From NCBI GenBank assembly GCA_964428015.1, contig CAYRWR010000008.1, forward strand, positions 32,923 through 96,922: DNA of 64,000 nt. Direction: 5' to 3'. Shown here piece by piece: positions 51,649-60,535 of this stretch (position 1 is the stretch's first letter; the number at the start of each line of letters is the position of its first letter). The notes beneath the pieces were generated by a model that saw only the letters and a list, made by a program, of their open reading frames with translations, did not search any database and was not told where the DNA came from. The DNA comes from CAYRWR01 sp964428015. Lineage in GTDB: Bacteria > Spirochaetota > Brevinematia > Brevinematales > CAYRWR01. Made by a program: the position numbers and the translations under genes.

Positions 51649-52875
51649 CTACATGATGTAGATCTCATCACCCCGTTTCAGTTCAATTTTTTTGCGCATG
51701 ACACTGACCCGGCCCACTATAGCCTGAATATTTTTACAAAAGATATTGCCGTCGATTTCCCTGAAGTCGGTGTTGCGCTGCAGTGTCGATTCCAGAGTGA
51801 GCCGGCCGCTTTGCCCCTGCAGGCCAGTAAATTTGAGCAGGTCATCCCAGGTGAGATTAAAGGTATGAGGCCGGATATCATCCAGATCCACCCTGTCTTT
51901 GAGCAGGTGGATATACAGTGCGTCAAACAACCGGTTTGCCGGGTCGGAAATCAGAATAGTGGAAATCTGCTGATGAATAAACCAGATCCGGTCAGCCAGG
52001 AGCTCGATGATGCGGCTGGCCAGTTCGGGATGGATACGTACCAGACTGTCAAAATTAGTCCGGGTCACAGGCAGGAGACTGACCTGGCCTTCGGTGATGG
52101 CATTGGCGTTGCGGGGCTTATTTTCCAGAATGGCCATCTCCCCGAAAATATCCCCCGCCTTAAGCACATTCAGTAGGATTTCCTGTTTGTTAAAAATTTT
52201 GGTAATTTTTACATCTCCTTTCTGGATGATGTATAACTGTTCGCCGGGTTCGTTTTCCAGGAAAACGATACGGTTGTCATCAAAATTCAGGACATTTTCT
52301 TCCTGTCGGGGTTTGATATCCCAGGCATAGTTTTTCCGGATGATCTCCAGACGGGACCGGGCCTGAGATGCCAGGGCATGATTGGGGCTGACTTCCAGAA
52401 ATTTCTGGTAAGCATAGGCGGCATGATGAGCAAACATTTTTTTTCCGAAATAAAATTCTCCCATTTCAAATAGCTGAGATACGTCACGCTCCGAATCCAT
52501 CATAAAGGATAATTTGGCAAAAATACTGTCGTAAGTACGGAGTTTACGGCTGAAACTGCGTATGATCTTCATGGCAATAGGCGTATTGTCTTCTATCAGG
52601 GATTTGAATTCTCCCCGACGCACTTCAATGAACTGGCTATCTTCCAGTACCTGGGAGGTGTGCAGTCGGGGCCGGCGGGCCATACAGGAAATGATACCGA
52701 AGAAATCTCCTGTACTCAGGATATCTTCCCGGCATAACCTTTCAGGTAAAGAACTGGTACTCTCCAGTACCTTTCCGGATTTTATGATGTAAAAATTGTC
52801 AGTTTGGGTGTTGCCTTCCAGAGTGGGGAAGCTGCCCTTCTTGTAGGATATGAGTCTGAACCGGTTGGTACTCAT
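51649..52875 (-). CDS. Double cyclic-nucleotide-binding domain protein (copy 2)
   Basis: 408 residues. Two CNBD modules: residues about 12-105 (DNFYIIKSGKV ... FGIISCMARRPRLHTSQ) and about 195-300 (GEQLYIIQKGDVKI ... DIFGEMAILENKPRNANAI). The second keeps FGEMA-x-L-E-N-x-P-R, the phosphate-binding cassette with Arg; the first, FGIISCMARRPR, is degenerate. A helical linker with TPR-like character (EMGEFYFGKKMFAHHAAYAY) joins them, and a helix-turn-helix-like C-terminus follows. Possible cAMP or c-di-nucleotide-responsive regulator. It is 16 bases downstream of its paralogue, a tandem duplication typical of spirochaetes. Confidence 0.75.
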   Translation of the reverse strand: MSTNRFRLISYKKGSFPTLEGNTQTDNFYIIKSGKVLESTSSLPERLCREDILSTGDFFGIISCMARRPRLHTSQVLEDSQFIEVRRGEFKSLIEDNTPIAMKIIRSFSRKLRTYDSIFAKLSFMMDSERDVSQLFEMGEFYFGKKMFAHHAAYAYQKFLEVSPNHALASQARSRLEIIRKNYAWDIKPRQEENVLNFDDNRIVFLENEPGEQLYIIQKGDVKITKIFNKQEILLNVLKAGDIFGEMAILENKPRNANAITEGQVSLLPVTRTNFDSLVRIHPELASRIIELLADRIWFIHQQISTILISDPANRLFDALYIHLLKDRVDLDDIRPHTFNLTWDDLLKFTGLQGQSGRLTLESTLQRNTDFREIDGNIFCKNIQAIVGRVSVMRKKIELKRGDEIYIM

Positions 52876-52891
52876 AGATAAGTTAGCCTCT

Positions 52892-54100
52892 TCAATTATT
52901 CAAATCCCGTTTGCGCTGGACAACATTGATATTCTGGATAATATGGGACAGCTGCTTGCAGTGGATTCGGCCTTCCTGTACCATAAAATATTTATTGGTA
53001 TGAAAGTTTTCTTCCAGTACACGATATCCAGTGGGGTTCTGCAGAGAGGTGAATTTCAGGAGATCTTCCCAGTTAAGCTGGAAAGTATAGAAGAGTTCTC
53101 TTTCCGGGTTGATCCGGTCACGCAGCAGATGGATATACAGCGCGTCATACAGACGGGTCTTGGGGTCCTGAATCTTCATATTGGTAATGTGACGGTGCAT
53201 GAACCAGATGCGCTCCGACAGCAGACGTATGATCCGGCTGGCAATCTCAGGGTGCTGCGCTACTATATTGCTGAAGTTCTCTTTGGAAACAGCCATTAGC
53301 TTAACATTTCCCGAAGCGATGGCATTAGCATTGCGGGGTTTGTTTTCCAGAATTGCCATTTCTCCGAAAATATCACCCGTTTTCAGGATATTCAGCAGTA
53401 CTTCCTGACGGTTGACCACTTTGGTTATCTTGACTTCTCCTTCCTGAATGATATACAGCTCTTCCCCCAGTTCGTGTTCCAGAAAGATGGGCTGGTTATC
53501 ATTAAAGAGATAGAGATATCCATCCCGCTTGGGGCGGAAGTCGACTTTATAGTTTTTCTGGATAGCTTCCAGTTTCTGACGGGCAGGGGAGACAAACTGT
53601 CCCTGGGGGCAAAACTGCAGGTATTTGGCATAAGCATGCGCGGCATGGAGGTAGAAGTCTTTTTTGGATATAAAGTAATCTCCCAATTCATACAGCATGC
53701 TGGGGTCTTCATTTTCAGAAATAGACTGGGCACTGAGCCGGGTAAGCTCTGCATTGAAAAAGCGCAGCTGACGGCTGAAATACCGGATAATCTTCATAGC
53801 AATAGGGTTATTTACAGTGATAAGCTGGTCGAATTCTTCCCGTCTGACCTGGATCAACTGGCAGTCTTCAGCCGCATACGCGGTATACATACGGGGACGC
53901 TGAGCCATACAGGAGGTGACACCGAAGAAATCTCCCACCATCAGGGTTTCCTCCCCTTCCTTACCTACGGGTATCAGGGCGTTGGACAGATGTACGCTGC
54001 CGGACTTAATGATAAAAAAACTGTCGCTGGGTTCGTCATTTTCAATAAAAGGGTAGGAATTGGATCCCATACGCACCAGTTGAAATTTAATGGGGGGCAT
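52892..54100 (-). CDS. Double cyclic-nucleotide-binding domain protein (copy 1)
   Basis: 402 residues from ATG 54100, with GAGG 5 bases upstream (an in-frame GTG at 54106 lies within the ribosome site). Layout equals its paralogue: CNBD at about 12-108 (DSFFIIKSGSVHL, FGVTSCMAQRPRMYT) and about 195-300 (GEELYIIQEGEVKI, DIFGEMAILENKPRNANAI), helical linker, and C-terminal helices. Together with copy 2 (16 bases downstream) it forms a coupled pair that may make a heterodimer. Ligand not known. Confidence 0.75.
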   Translation of the reverse strand: MPPIKFQLVRMGSNSYPFIENDEPSDSFFIIKSGSVHLSNALIPVGKEGEETLMVGDFFGVTSCMAQRPRMYTAYAAEDCQLIQVRREEFDQLITVNNPIAMKIIRYFSRQLRFFNAELTRLSAQSISENEDPSMLYELGDYFISKKDFYLHAAHAYAKYLQFCPQGQFVSPARQKLEAIQKNYKVDFRPKRDGYLYLFNDNQPIFLEHELGEELYIIQEGEVKITKVVNRQEVLLNILKTGDIFGEMAILENKPRNANAIASGNVKLMAVSKENFSNIVAQHPEIASRIIRLLSERIWFMHRHITNMKIQDPKTRLYDALYIHLLRDRINPERELFYTFQLNWEDLLKFTSLQNPTGYRVLEENFHTNKYFMVQEGRIHCKQLSHIIQNINVVQRKRDLNN

Positions 54101-54160
54101 ATTCACCTCACCATGATTATAGTAAGCAATGTGTTTTTTCGCTACTATGCGAGCGAAATA

Positions 54161-55270
54161 TCATTTTTCCACCAGAACCTGGCGGGTAGCTTTTTCCAGA
54201 GCCAGATCATCCCGCGGCACTTCCAGCCGTGGAGTGTGATATAAGTTGAGAGCATCCACTATATATAGATTAAAATTTCTATCATTGACCTCGATGCGGG
54301 AAATATCATAGGGCGAAAATTTGCTGCTATTGGGATTTTCCGCCTGCATACCTTCGGCGTCCAGGGCCGCGATAAATTTATAGGTCTTTCCATTATACTG
54401 GATTTCATGGGCCCATTGGTGGACAGCATCATTTTCTTTTCCCCCAGGGTAGCAGATCTTATCTATTGTTTTGACCCGGTAGCCCAGATAGGACTCAAAT
54501 AATTCCATCGCCCGGCCCACTTCCATGGCTGCTTTTCCCGGGTCCTGGGCCAGGAGGGGCGCCAGGTATTTATGGGTGGCGGTATGGTTTACCAGTTCAA
54601 ACCCCCAGTCCAGGAGCAGATTCAGCTTGTCACCTGCCTGGTAAGCTACCAGGAAGGGTGGATTCTCAAAATCTATAGAAAAGGCCGCGTTGAGTTTAAA
54701 ATCCGGATGTTCCTGAGCAAAGTTCAGCATGATACCCACGGCACAGTCAGGGTCTATCAGCCAACGGCCTTCTTTATCCTTACCTAAAAAATCAAACTGT
54801 CCATAGGTGGCGTCGTCAAAGGTCAAAACGTAGGGGATTGCACCGGGAGGTAAACGATCCAGTTCCTTTTGTCTACCCTGCATCAGTGAAAGGTATTCAT
54901 CCAGGCTTATATTCCGGTAATTAAGCCGGTGCAGAGTCTCCAACTGCTCTTTGAAAACCTGACTGGATACAAAGTATCTCTTTTGGTGGGGAGGGATATG
55001 CTGAAAACGAGCCTGATTTCCCGGAGTCAAGATGTTATGATACATCAGGATTGGAATACGACCCTTTTGACTGCTGAGAAGCGTGTCCAGATCTTCCTCG
55101 GTATAGGGGTCCTGTTCCGGGCCAGCCTGTACTATGCCTGTCCCTCCCGGCAGAGGTGAGGAACTGCTCAGGAGAAATCCGTTAAAACCTATAGACAAGA
55201 AAGTCAGTATCAATATAAAGCGGAAGGGGAATCCTTCAAATACATTCAGAGGCTTCATCTTACCACTCAT
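54161..55270 (-). CDS. Polysaccharide deacetylase (NodB domain) with N-terminal anchor
   Basis: 369 residues. One hydrophobic helix at about 14-35 anchors it. The NodB domain starts with ILMYHNI; the metal-binding TFDDAT replaces the usual TFDDG, and HTATHKYL is the H-x-x-x-H motif. The family removes acetyl groups from chitin, peptidoglycan or cell-surface polysaccharides. C-terminal motif ICYPGGKEN fits. Monocistronic; its start is 160 bases from the divergent luxR-type gene. Confidence 0.8.
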   Translation of the reverse strand: MSGKMKPLNVFEGFPFRFILILTFLSIGFNGFLLSSSSPLPGGTGIVQAGPEQDPYTEEDLDTLLSSQKGRIPILMYHNILTPGNQARFQHIPPHQKRYFVSSQVFKEQLETLHRLNYRNISLDEYLSLMQGRQKELDRLPPGAIPYVLTFDDATYGQFDFLGKDKEGRWLIDPDCAVGIMLNFAQEHPDFKLNAAFSIDFENPPFLVAYQAGDKLNLLLDWGFELVNHTATHKYLAPLLAQDPGKAAMEVGRAMELFESYLGYRVKTIDKICYPGGKENDAVHQWAHEIQYNGKTYKFIAALDAEGMQAENPNSSKFSPYDISRIEVNDRNFNLYIVDALNLYHTPRLEVPRDDLALEKATRQVLVEK

Positions 55271-55375
55271 TGTTATAACTATTTGAATTATCGGTAGTTA
55301 ACAGATTAAATCTTGAAGAATGCTTTAGCCATCCTTGTAAATAATATCTAAAAGATTTTATTTTCGAGGTCTGAT

Positions 55376-55404
55376 TTGACCTGAAACCGAAATAAGGCTA
55401 TAAT
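55376..55404 (+). promoter_or_regulatory. Promoter of the CBM48-LuxR gene
   Basis: TTGACC (55376-55381), a 17-base spacer and a perfect TATAAT (55399-55404), 25 bases before the start codon. Confidence 0.8.
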
Positions 55405-55429
55405 TTGCACATTAAAACAAGGATAGTAA

Positions 55430-56920
55430 ATGAAGAGAATTCTGGTCAGATCGATTATTTTCCTCTCGCTGGTTTTTGCGATAATACTATTAAACCGTCA
55501 TATTTTTAATCTCCAGGAAACTTATTGGTCACCACAGCAATTCACCTTCCAGCTGCCCTTGCCTGATGAGATCCGGGAAGAACATGGCTTTGAGCTGCCT
55601 CTGTCTGAGAATCAGGTGGAAGAAGTCTATCTGGCTGGGGTCATCAATGACTGGGAGCCCAGGAATCCTGCCTATAAAATGGAAAAAGCGGGGAGTAAAA
55701 AATGGCAGATCAATGTCCGTTTGTACCCCGGAAAAAATCTCTATAAATTTGTCCTTTATCTGCATGGCTCAAATCAACCTATTTGGGTATATGACATCAA
55801 CAATCCTCATCGTGTCGATGATAATTTCGGAGGATATAATAGTGTCATTACACGAAAAGATCCCAAGATGGTATTTCAGGTAACCATGTATTCCTTGGCA
55901 GTGATCCTGTTTTTTTATCTTATTTATCTCATTCTGGATTTCATTAGTTTTCTGGTCTTCCGTTATCGACTGGGGCTCAGGGCAAAAATTGCCATTATGG
56001 TGTTGCTGGTATCCATCATGGCCATAACTGTCAACAGCTTTTACAACATCTACCTGCAGAGGGTGATGGCCCGTGAAGCTATAATAGATTCCTTTAACCT
56101 GATCCACCTTAATATTCTGGGGGCAGGTGTGGATCTGACGAAAGTGTCAGAAGATGATCAGTTGAGACAGTTAAATGAACTTTTTTATAGATTTTTCCGT
56201 ATAGCTCACGCGCGCATCCAGAAAAACTCCCCTTCTAATCTTCAGACTTTCATTTCTACTTTTATCCTGTTTGATAAAAATGGAGAAATCCTGGAAGTTT
56301 TCAAAAGAAAAGAAGGGATGAGTCTGACTTTAAAAAGCATGAAACAGCTGGGTTATATTGACCAGAAATTATATTATCACAACTTTATCTTTAACGATCT
56401 GCTGGAAAATATAAAAAAACATCCTGCCAAAAGATTTCAAGCCCAGTTTGGTCCTATGCCACGTTCCATGATGAAATTTATGTCTCCTCTGGATAGGGTT
56501 ACAGCGCGTCTTCTGGGATTTAAAATAGTACTGCAGCCGGTGTTTATAGATCAGACACTGGTGGGATATTATGGAGGCACCATTCATTCCCAGGTCTACG
56601 GCACTGCCATCCTATCCATGGTTACTGTGAATCTGCTTACCGGATTGCTGGTAGCTTTATTTATGCTGATATATTTCCTGTTTTTCCACAAGGATCCTAC
56701 AGAGGATTATCTGTTTGACAGATTTTTTAAAAGATTTAATATTTCTAAAAGAGAACAGGATGTGGTTCAGTTGCTGTGTATGGGTTATTCCAACCTGGAT
56801 ATAAGCGAAAGATTATTTATTTCTGAAGGTACGGTCAAAGCACATATTTATCATGTCTTCCAGAAAGCGGATGTTACCCAACGTCTGGAGCTTATTAATC
56901 TCATTAAGAATCTAAAGTAA
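55430..56920 (+). CDS. Membrane-anchored LuxR-type regulator with extracytoplasmic CBM48 (AMPK-like glycogen-binding) domain
   Basis: 496 residues. Helix 1 (7-24) is followed by a CBM48-like domain at about 62-140: VYLAGVINDWEPRNPAY, NLYKFVLYLHG, WVYDINNPHRV and NFGGYNSVI. Helices at about 151-178 and 186-205 bracket a positive loop (RYRLGLRAK); a second extracytoplasmic domain of ~190 residues lies between 206 and 395, then a helix at about 393-420. The C-terminal 60 residues (about 437-496) are a LuxR-type HTH: SKREQDVVQLLCMGYSNLDI and FISEGTVKAHIYHVFQKADV. Topology: N in, CBM out, C in. It would sense glucan outside and regulate transcription inside. SD AAGGA precedes ATG 55430. Confidence 0.8.
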   Translation: MKRILVRSIIFLSLVFAIILLNRHIFNLQETYWSPQQFTFQLPLPDEIREEHGFELPLSENQVEEVYLAGVINDWEPRNPAYKMEKAGSKKWQINVRLYPGKNLYKFVLYLHGSNQPIWVYDINNPHRVDDNFGGYNSVITRKDPKMVFQVTMYSLAVILFFYLIYLILDFISFLVFRYRLGLRAKIAIMVLLVSIMAITVNSFYNIYLQRVMAREAIIDSFNLIHLNILGAGVDLTKVSEDDQLRQLNELFYRFFRIAHARIQKNSPSNLQTFISTFILFDKNGEILEVFKRKEGMSLTLKSMKQLGYIDQKLYYHNFIFNDLLENIKKHPAKRFQAQFGPMPRSMMKFMSPLDRVTARLLGFKIVLQPVFIDQTLVGYYGGTIHSQVYGTAILSMVTVNLLTGLLVALFMLIYFLFFHKDPTEDYLFDRFFKRFNISKREQDVVQLLCMGYSNLDISERLFISEGTVKAHIYHVFQKADVTQRLELINLIKNLK

Positions 56921-56982
56921 CTTTTTCCACGCTAAACTTTAGTCGTATTGGCTGTTTTTTGAAAAATCTAACTAAAGACCAA

Positions 56983-57011
56983 TTGACCAGCTATTCTGGC
57001 CTTTTTATACT
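56983..57011 (+). promoter_or_regulatory. Promoter for a candidate ncRNA
   Basis: TTGACC (56983-56988), a 17-base spacer, TATACT (57006-57011). Predicted start near 57018. It lies between the luxR-type gene and the convergent diguanylate cyclase gene. Confidence 0.6.
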
Positions 57012-57016
57012 TTTAC

Positions 57017-57178
57017 TGTTGTAAGCATAAAACCCTGGTTTTCAGGACCTTTTTCGGGGATTGAAAAATGGGACAGGGTGGACCTCCTATCCATACACAA
57101 TCAGTAAAAGTGGTTTTAACCTGCTTTTACACACAACAAACCTCTTGGCAGCCCTGGGCAGGGCTGCCACTCTTTTTT
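57017..57178 (+). ncRNA. Candidate structured small RNA
   Basis: About 160 nt between the promoter and the terminator at 57146-57178. Long-range complementarity: TGTT-GTAA-GCA-AAAACC (57017-57034) pairs with GGTTTT-TGC-TTAC-AACA (57112-57138). Inside lie CCTG-CAGG and TTTTTC-GAAAAA hairpins. An alternative local hairpin GTAAAAG-GGTT/AACC-CTTTTAC (57104-57130) competes with the long stem. No ribosome site or coding frame. No known RNA family is recognised; a 6S-like role cannot be excluded. Confidence 0.4.
57146..57178 (+). terminator. Rho-independent terminator on the plus strand
   Basis: TGGCAGCCCT (57146-57155) and AGGGCTGCCA (57160-57169) form a perfect 10-base-pair stem with loop GGGC, followed by CTCTTTTTT. 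On the minus strand no T-run follows, so it serves a plus-strand transcript. Confidence 0.9.
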
Positions 57179-58820
57179 AGTGGTAGATGACAGTTTTGTT
57201 TCTTCCGGTTTCTTTTGCTTCATAGAGGGCACTGTCAGCCATGTTGACGATCTTGTCTATTTCCAGATTTTCATCTGCAGGGATAATGGCAGCTACACCG
57301 ATACTGATGGTGACTTTTATCTTTTTACGGTTATAACTGATGGATTTTTTCTGAATCTCCATGCGGATTTTTTCAGCCAAAGCAGCAGCCCCGTCTACTT
57401 CAGTATTAGGCAGAATAATGCAGAACTCTTCTCCACCATAACGCGCCACATCATCACCGGAACGGAGAACATGTTTGCTTAGTGTATCGGCTATGCTTTT
57501 CAGGACTTCATCGCCGGCTTGATGGCCATAGGTGTCGTTTATATGTTTAAAATGATCTATATCCAGCATTAACAATGACAGAGTCTTTTGCTGCCGGGAG
57601 GCTCTTTTGATCTCTTTTTCGATTTTATTATTAAAATAACGGCGGTTTTTAACACCCGTCAGACCATCCATAATAGTCATATTGCCCAGTTGTTCATTGG
57701 CCAGGGCAAGTTCAGTCAAAGCAGTGGTCAAGTCTTCAGATTTTTGCAGGACAGTGTTGCTCATCTCACTAAAACTGGCGTGTAGAATACTGATCTCATC
57801 ATCTTTCTGAACAGGAAGGCTTACAGGAATCATATTCTTCTGAAATTTTTCTACTTCCTGTTTTAAGTTCATAATGGGGGGAATAATACTCCGGGAAAAG
57901 AGAACGGAGATGCCTGTGATGAGACCCAGGACAACTACAAAGATTAATGCTATGATTTTTATGAGAGAGGTAATCTGTCGGTTGACCGTATCAAAACGCA
58001 GCAGGAGCCCCACATCAGCAATCTTTTTGTTGATAATCTTTTTTTCTATTCTTTTGGTAGAAGAATAGAGATTTTCCTGATAATAGTAGTATTTACCCAG
58101 TTTGCCCAGGTTGAGGATGGTATATGGTTTATGCAATTTTCTGGCTTTTAATATCAGATCTTTTATTTCGGGAAGATTAAATTCGTTATTACTGAATTCC
58201 ACACCGTTTTCACTGAGAATGACAATCACTTGTTCTTTACTCTGGTAACCGAATTCTCTTAGAAAATCATTATCTATAGGGGTAGATATAGCAGAAAAAC
58301 CGTATTTGGTATCGCTTTTTTCATCATAAATGATGCTGCAGTTTCTGATTACCAGAACATTTGAAACAATATCCGGATAGGAAATCTTAAAATGCCTGGT
58401 ATACAGAGGGTTACTTAACGTCTCCCATAGTTCAGTAGCTACCTCAGGCTTGATGTCATAAATATGATCTTTCCAGGAATACATATCCCGGTAAAATATT
58501 TTGTCTTTTTTAAAAAGCTCAAACAAACGCAGATTGTAACGGTTGGCAGTGACCTGGGTATTATAGGAGCTGAGATTACCTTTTTCTGATTTTTGAATAA
58601 TATTTAAAGCTTCCCGGGAAATAAAAAAAGAATAATCCCGAAATTTGTTCATTTCAGCTTCGAGATTGTTTTTAAACTGCTCCACATTTCCGGTAAGAGT
58701 GGTACGGATGGAATTGTCGGCTTGTTTTTTTAAAACCAGCAGGAAGATAGCAAATACCAGAATTATGGGTATAAAACCCACGAGGATATTATTAAGAAGA
58801 AGTTTTTTCCCGATCTTCAA
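57177..58820 (-). CDS. Membrane diguanylate cyclase (GGDEF) with extracytoplasmic sensor and HAMP-like linker
   Basis: 547 residues from TTG 58820, with GGAGTG about 6 bases upstream. Helix at 8-28, an extracytoplasmic sensor domain (about 30-280), helix at about 285-305, a HAMP-like linker (VLFSRSIIPPIMNLKQEVEKFQK), a coiled coil, and a GGDEF domain from about 390: MDGLTGVKNRRYF, FKHINDTYGHQAGDEVL, ARYGGEEFCIILP, VTISIGVAAI. GGEEF is active-type, so it should make c-di-GMP from GTP. It is monocistronic. Confidence 0.9.
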   Translation of the reverse strand: MKIGKKLLLNNILVGFIPIILVFAIFLLVLKKQADNSIRTTLTGNVEQFKNNLEAEMNKFRDYSFFISREALNIIQKSEKGNLSSYNTQVTANRYNLRLFELFKKDKIFYRDMYSWKDHIYDIKPEVATELWETLSNPLYTRHFKISYPDIVSNVLVIRNCSIIYDEKSDTKYGFSAISTPIDNDFLREFGYQSKEQVIVILSENGVEFSNNEFNLPEIKDLILKARKLHKPYTILNLGKLGKYYYYQENLYSSTKRIEKKIINKKIADVGLLLRFDTVNRQITSLIKIIALIFVVVLGLITGISVLFSRSIIPPIMNLKQEVEKFQKNMIPVSLPVQKDDEISILHASFSEMSNTVLQKSEDLTTALTELALANEQLGNMTIMDGLTGVKNRRYFNNKIEKEIKRASRQQKTLSLLMLDIDHFKHINDTYGHQAGDEVLKSIADTLSKHVLRSGDDVARYGGEEFCIILPNTEVDGAAALAEKIRMEIQKKSISYNRKKIKVTISIGVAAIIPADENLEIDKIVNMADSALYEAKETGRNKTVIYH

Positions 58821-58931
58821 TCATACACTCCAGAGACATCGTATAATTTTGGCATATTCACAGGATTTGTCAAGAACAATGATTTAAAAAAGATTTGTAA
58901 TCATCCGGTCAATGAAATTGATATTGTAATG

Positions 58932-58960
58932 TTGAATAGAACTGTTCTACACTTTATACT
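58932..58960 (+). promoter_or_regulatory. Promoter of the GT-C-like gene
   Basis: TTGAAT (58932-58937), a 17-base spacer, TATACT (58955-58960), 45 bases before the start codon. Confidence 0.6.
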
Positions 58961-59005
58961 TTATTCTTTTAAAGAGAATAATCCGGAATAGGAGTCATTT
59001 CATTG

Positions 59006-60535
59006 ATGTCTACAGTTTCAAAACGATTTAGCCCCCTGATTTGGTTCCGAAAAAATGCCACACTGATTCTTTTCCTTTTCTTTACGGTGATTTTCATGGT
59101 GAAAATGATTGTGTTTCTGCATAGTCACTTTGGAATCAGTCGTGATGCCTATTATTACGCCACGCAGCTGCGATATCTGCGCATTAACGGGAAACTGTTT
59201 ACTCCTGACAGTCCGGTCCTGTTTTATCTGCTGCTGGGACTGGACTTGATTACCCGGGACAGTATTCTGACCCTGAAGATAGGGACGGCTCTGATCAGCT
59301 CATCTTTTGTGTTTCCCTTATTCAGTCTGGGGAAAAGGCTTTTTGGTGAGAAAGGGCAGTGGAGCCTGCCGATTTTAGCAGTTATTAGCACAGTGTTTAA
59401 TTATATCAATATAGAATTTTTAAAAAATGCGCTGGGGATACTGATCTTTATTTTAATACTGTTATGGTCCTGGGATTTTATGTGCATGCTTAGAAAAAAA
59501 ATTAATAGGCAGCAGTTTCTATGGAGTGTAATCCAGGGCTTTGTACTGTTTTTACTGATATTCTTTACTCACAAGGCAGCCGCAGGTATAGCCATACTTT
59601 TTCTCCTGATTTTTTTCAGCACCTATTTTTTAAGTACCCGCCGCCGCTGGTTTGCAGTAGCATTTCCTCTACTCATTATGATAGGAGTGGGGATCGCTTC
59701 CCTGTTCAGCCCCAGGATACTGCATTGGGCGGACTTTTCACGTATCCAGGGCGTTTTTCAGAGCAGACCTTTTTTCTTACCCTGGGTGTTTTACCGTGAC
59801 TATCCACGGGGCCTGATGTCGGCTCTGGAATTATTAATCTGCTCAATTTCTCCTTTGGTGCTGCTCTTTACCAGGCACAAATTAAAAAAGCAGACTACAC
59901 GGCTGATGTGGTTCCTGCTGATATTTTTTGTGGTAACCATGAATCCCTTTATGCGTTTATCCGGATATGACCTTACTTTTCGATTGTTTATTTTAGTGTT
60001 TTTCCCGGCATTATTTTTCCTGGGGGCAGGGATATCCAGATTGAATTATAAAATCCGTATTGCCACTTATATAATATTGGTTCCTCTGGGAATAACTTTG
60101 GTGACCAGGCACAGCATAAGTTATAGTAATCAATCTGAACGGATATTCAGTAGATATGAAAAAATAGTGCGTTACCTAAATTTACCCCAGCCTTCACTAC
60201 TTATATGCCATCAGGGATTTGATTATTATTATTGGTATAAGGAAAAGGGCAAAGCTTTTCATTTTCTATCAGAAGAACAGCATAAAAATATCCCTGTATA
60301 CCGACTGGTCTATGGATTAAAAAAAGAAACAGTGGGAAAGTATACCCCGGAATTTAGCAGGGACGTGCTGTGGTATCATCCACCCTATCTATTAATGATG
60401 GAGACAAACTATCAGGTTATGCTGCAAAAGATGCCTGTGGAGGTGGTGAAAAAGCTGAAAACCTGGAGGAATCCTTACTCTCATCGCCCGGAGTACATGT
60501 TGAGAAAGAAAAAATACAAAAGATGGAATTCATAG
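59006..60535 (+). CDS. GT-C-type (ArnT/PMT-like) membrane glycosyltransferase-like protein
   Basis: 509 residues from ATG 59006 (a TTG just before it is also possible; AGGAG lies 7-10 bases upstream). About 11 membrane helices. The first loop after helix 1 has ISRDAYYYATQLRYLRINGK, the Asp/Glu-containing loop typical of GT-C transferases that use polyprenyl-phosphate sugars, and helices follow with a ~110-residue C-terminal soluble tail. Family members glycosylate lipids or proteins at the outer face of the inner membrane. It overlaps the next (opposite-strand) gene by 6 bases at their tails. Confidence 0.6.
   Translation: MSTVSKRFSPLIWFRKNATLILFLFFTVIFMVKMIVFLHSHFGISRDAYYYATQLRYLRINGKLFTPDSPVLFYLLLGLDLITRDSILTLKIGTALISSSFVFPLFSLGKRLFGEKGQWSLPILAVISTVFNYINIEFLKNALGILIFILILLWSWDFMCMLRKKINRQQFLWSVIQGFVLFLLIFFTHKAAAGIAILFLLIFFSTYFLSTRRRWFAVAFPLLIMIGVGIASLFSPRILHWADFSRIQGVFQSRPFFLPWVFYRDYPRGLMSALELLICSISPLVLLFTRHKLKKQTTRLMWFLLIFFVVTMNPFMRLSGYDLTFRLFILVFFPALFFLGAGISRLNYKIRIATYIILVPLGITLVTRHSISYSNQSERIFSRYEKIVRYLNLPQPSLLICHQGFDYYYWYKEKGKAFHFLSEEQHKNIPVYRLVYGLKKETVGKYTPEFSRDVLWYHPPYLLMMETNYQVMLQKMPVEVVKKLKTWRNPYSHRPEYMLRKKKYKRWNS

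Noticed and set aside
57017..57178. Assignment of the candidate RNA as 6S, SRP or tmRNA
   Set aside because: The expected conserved motifs of these families were not found; only its structure potential is reported.
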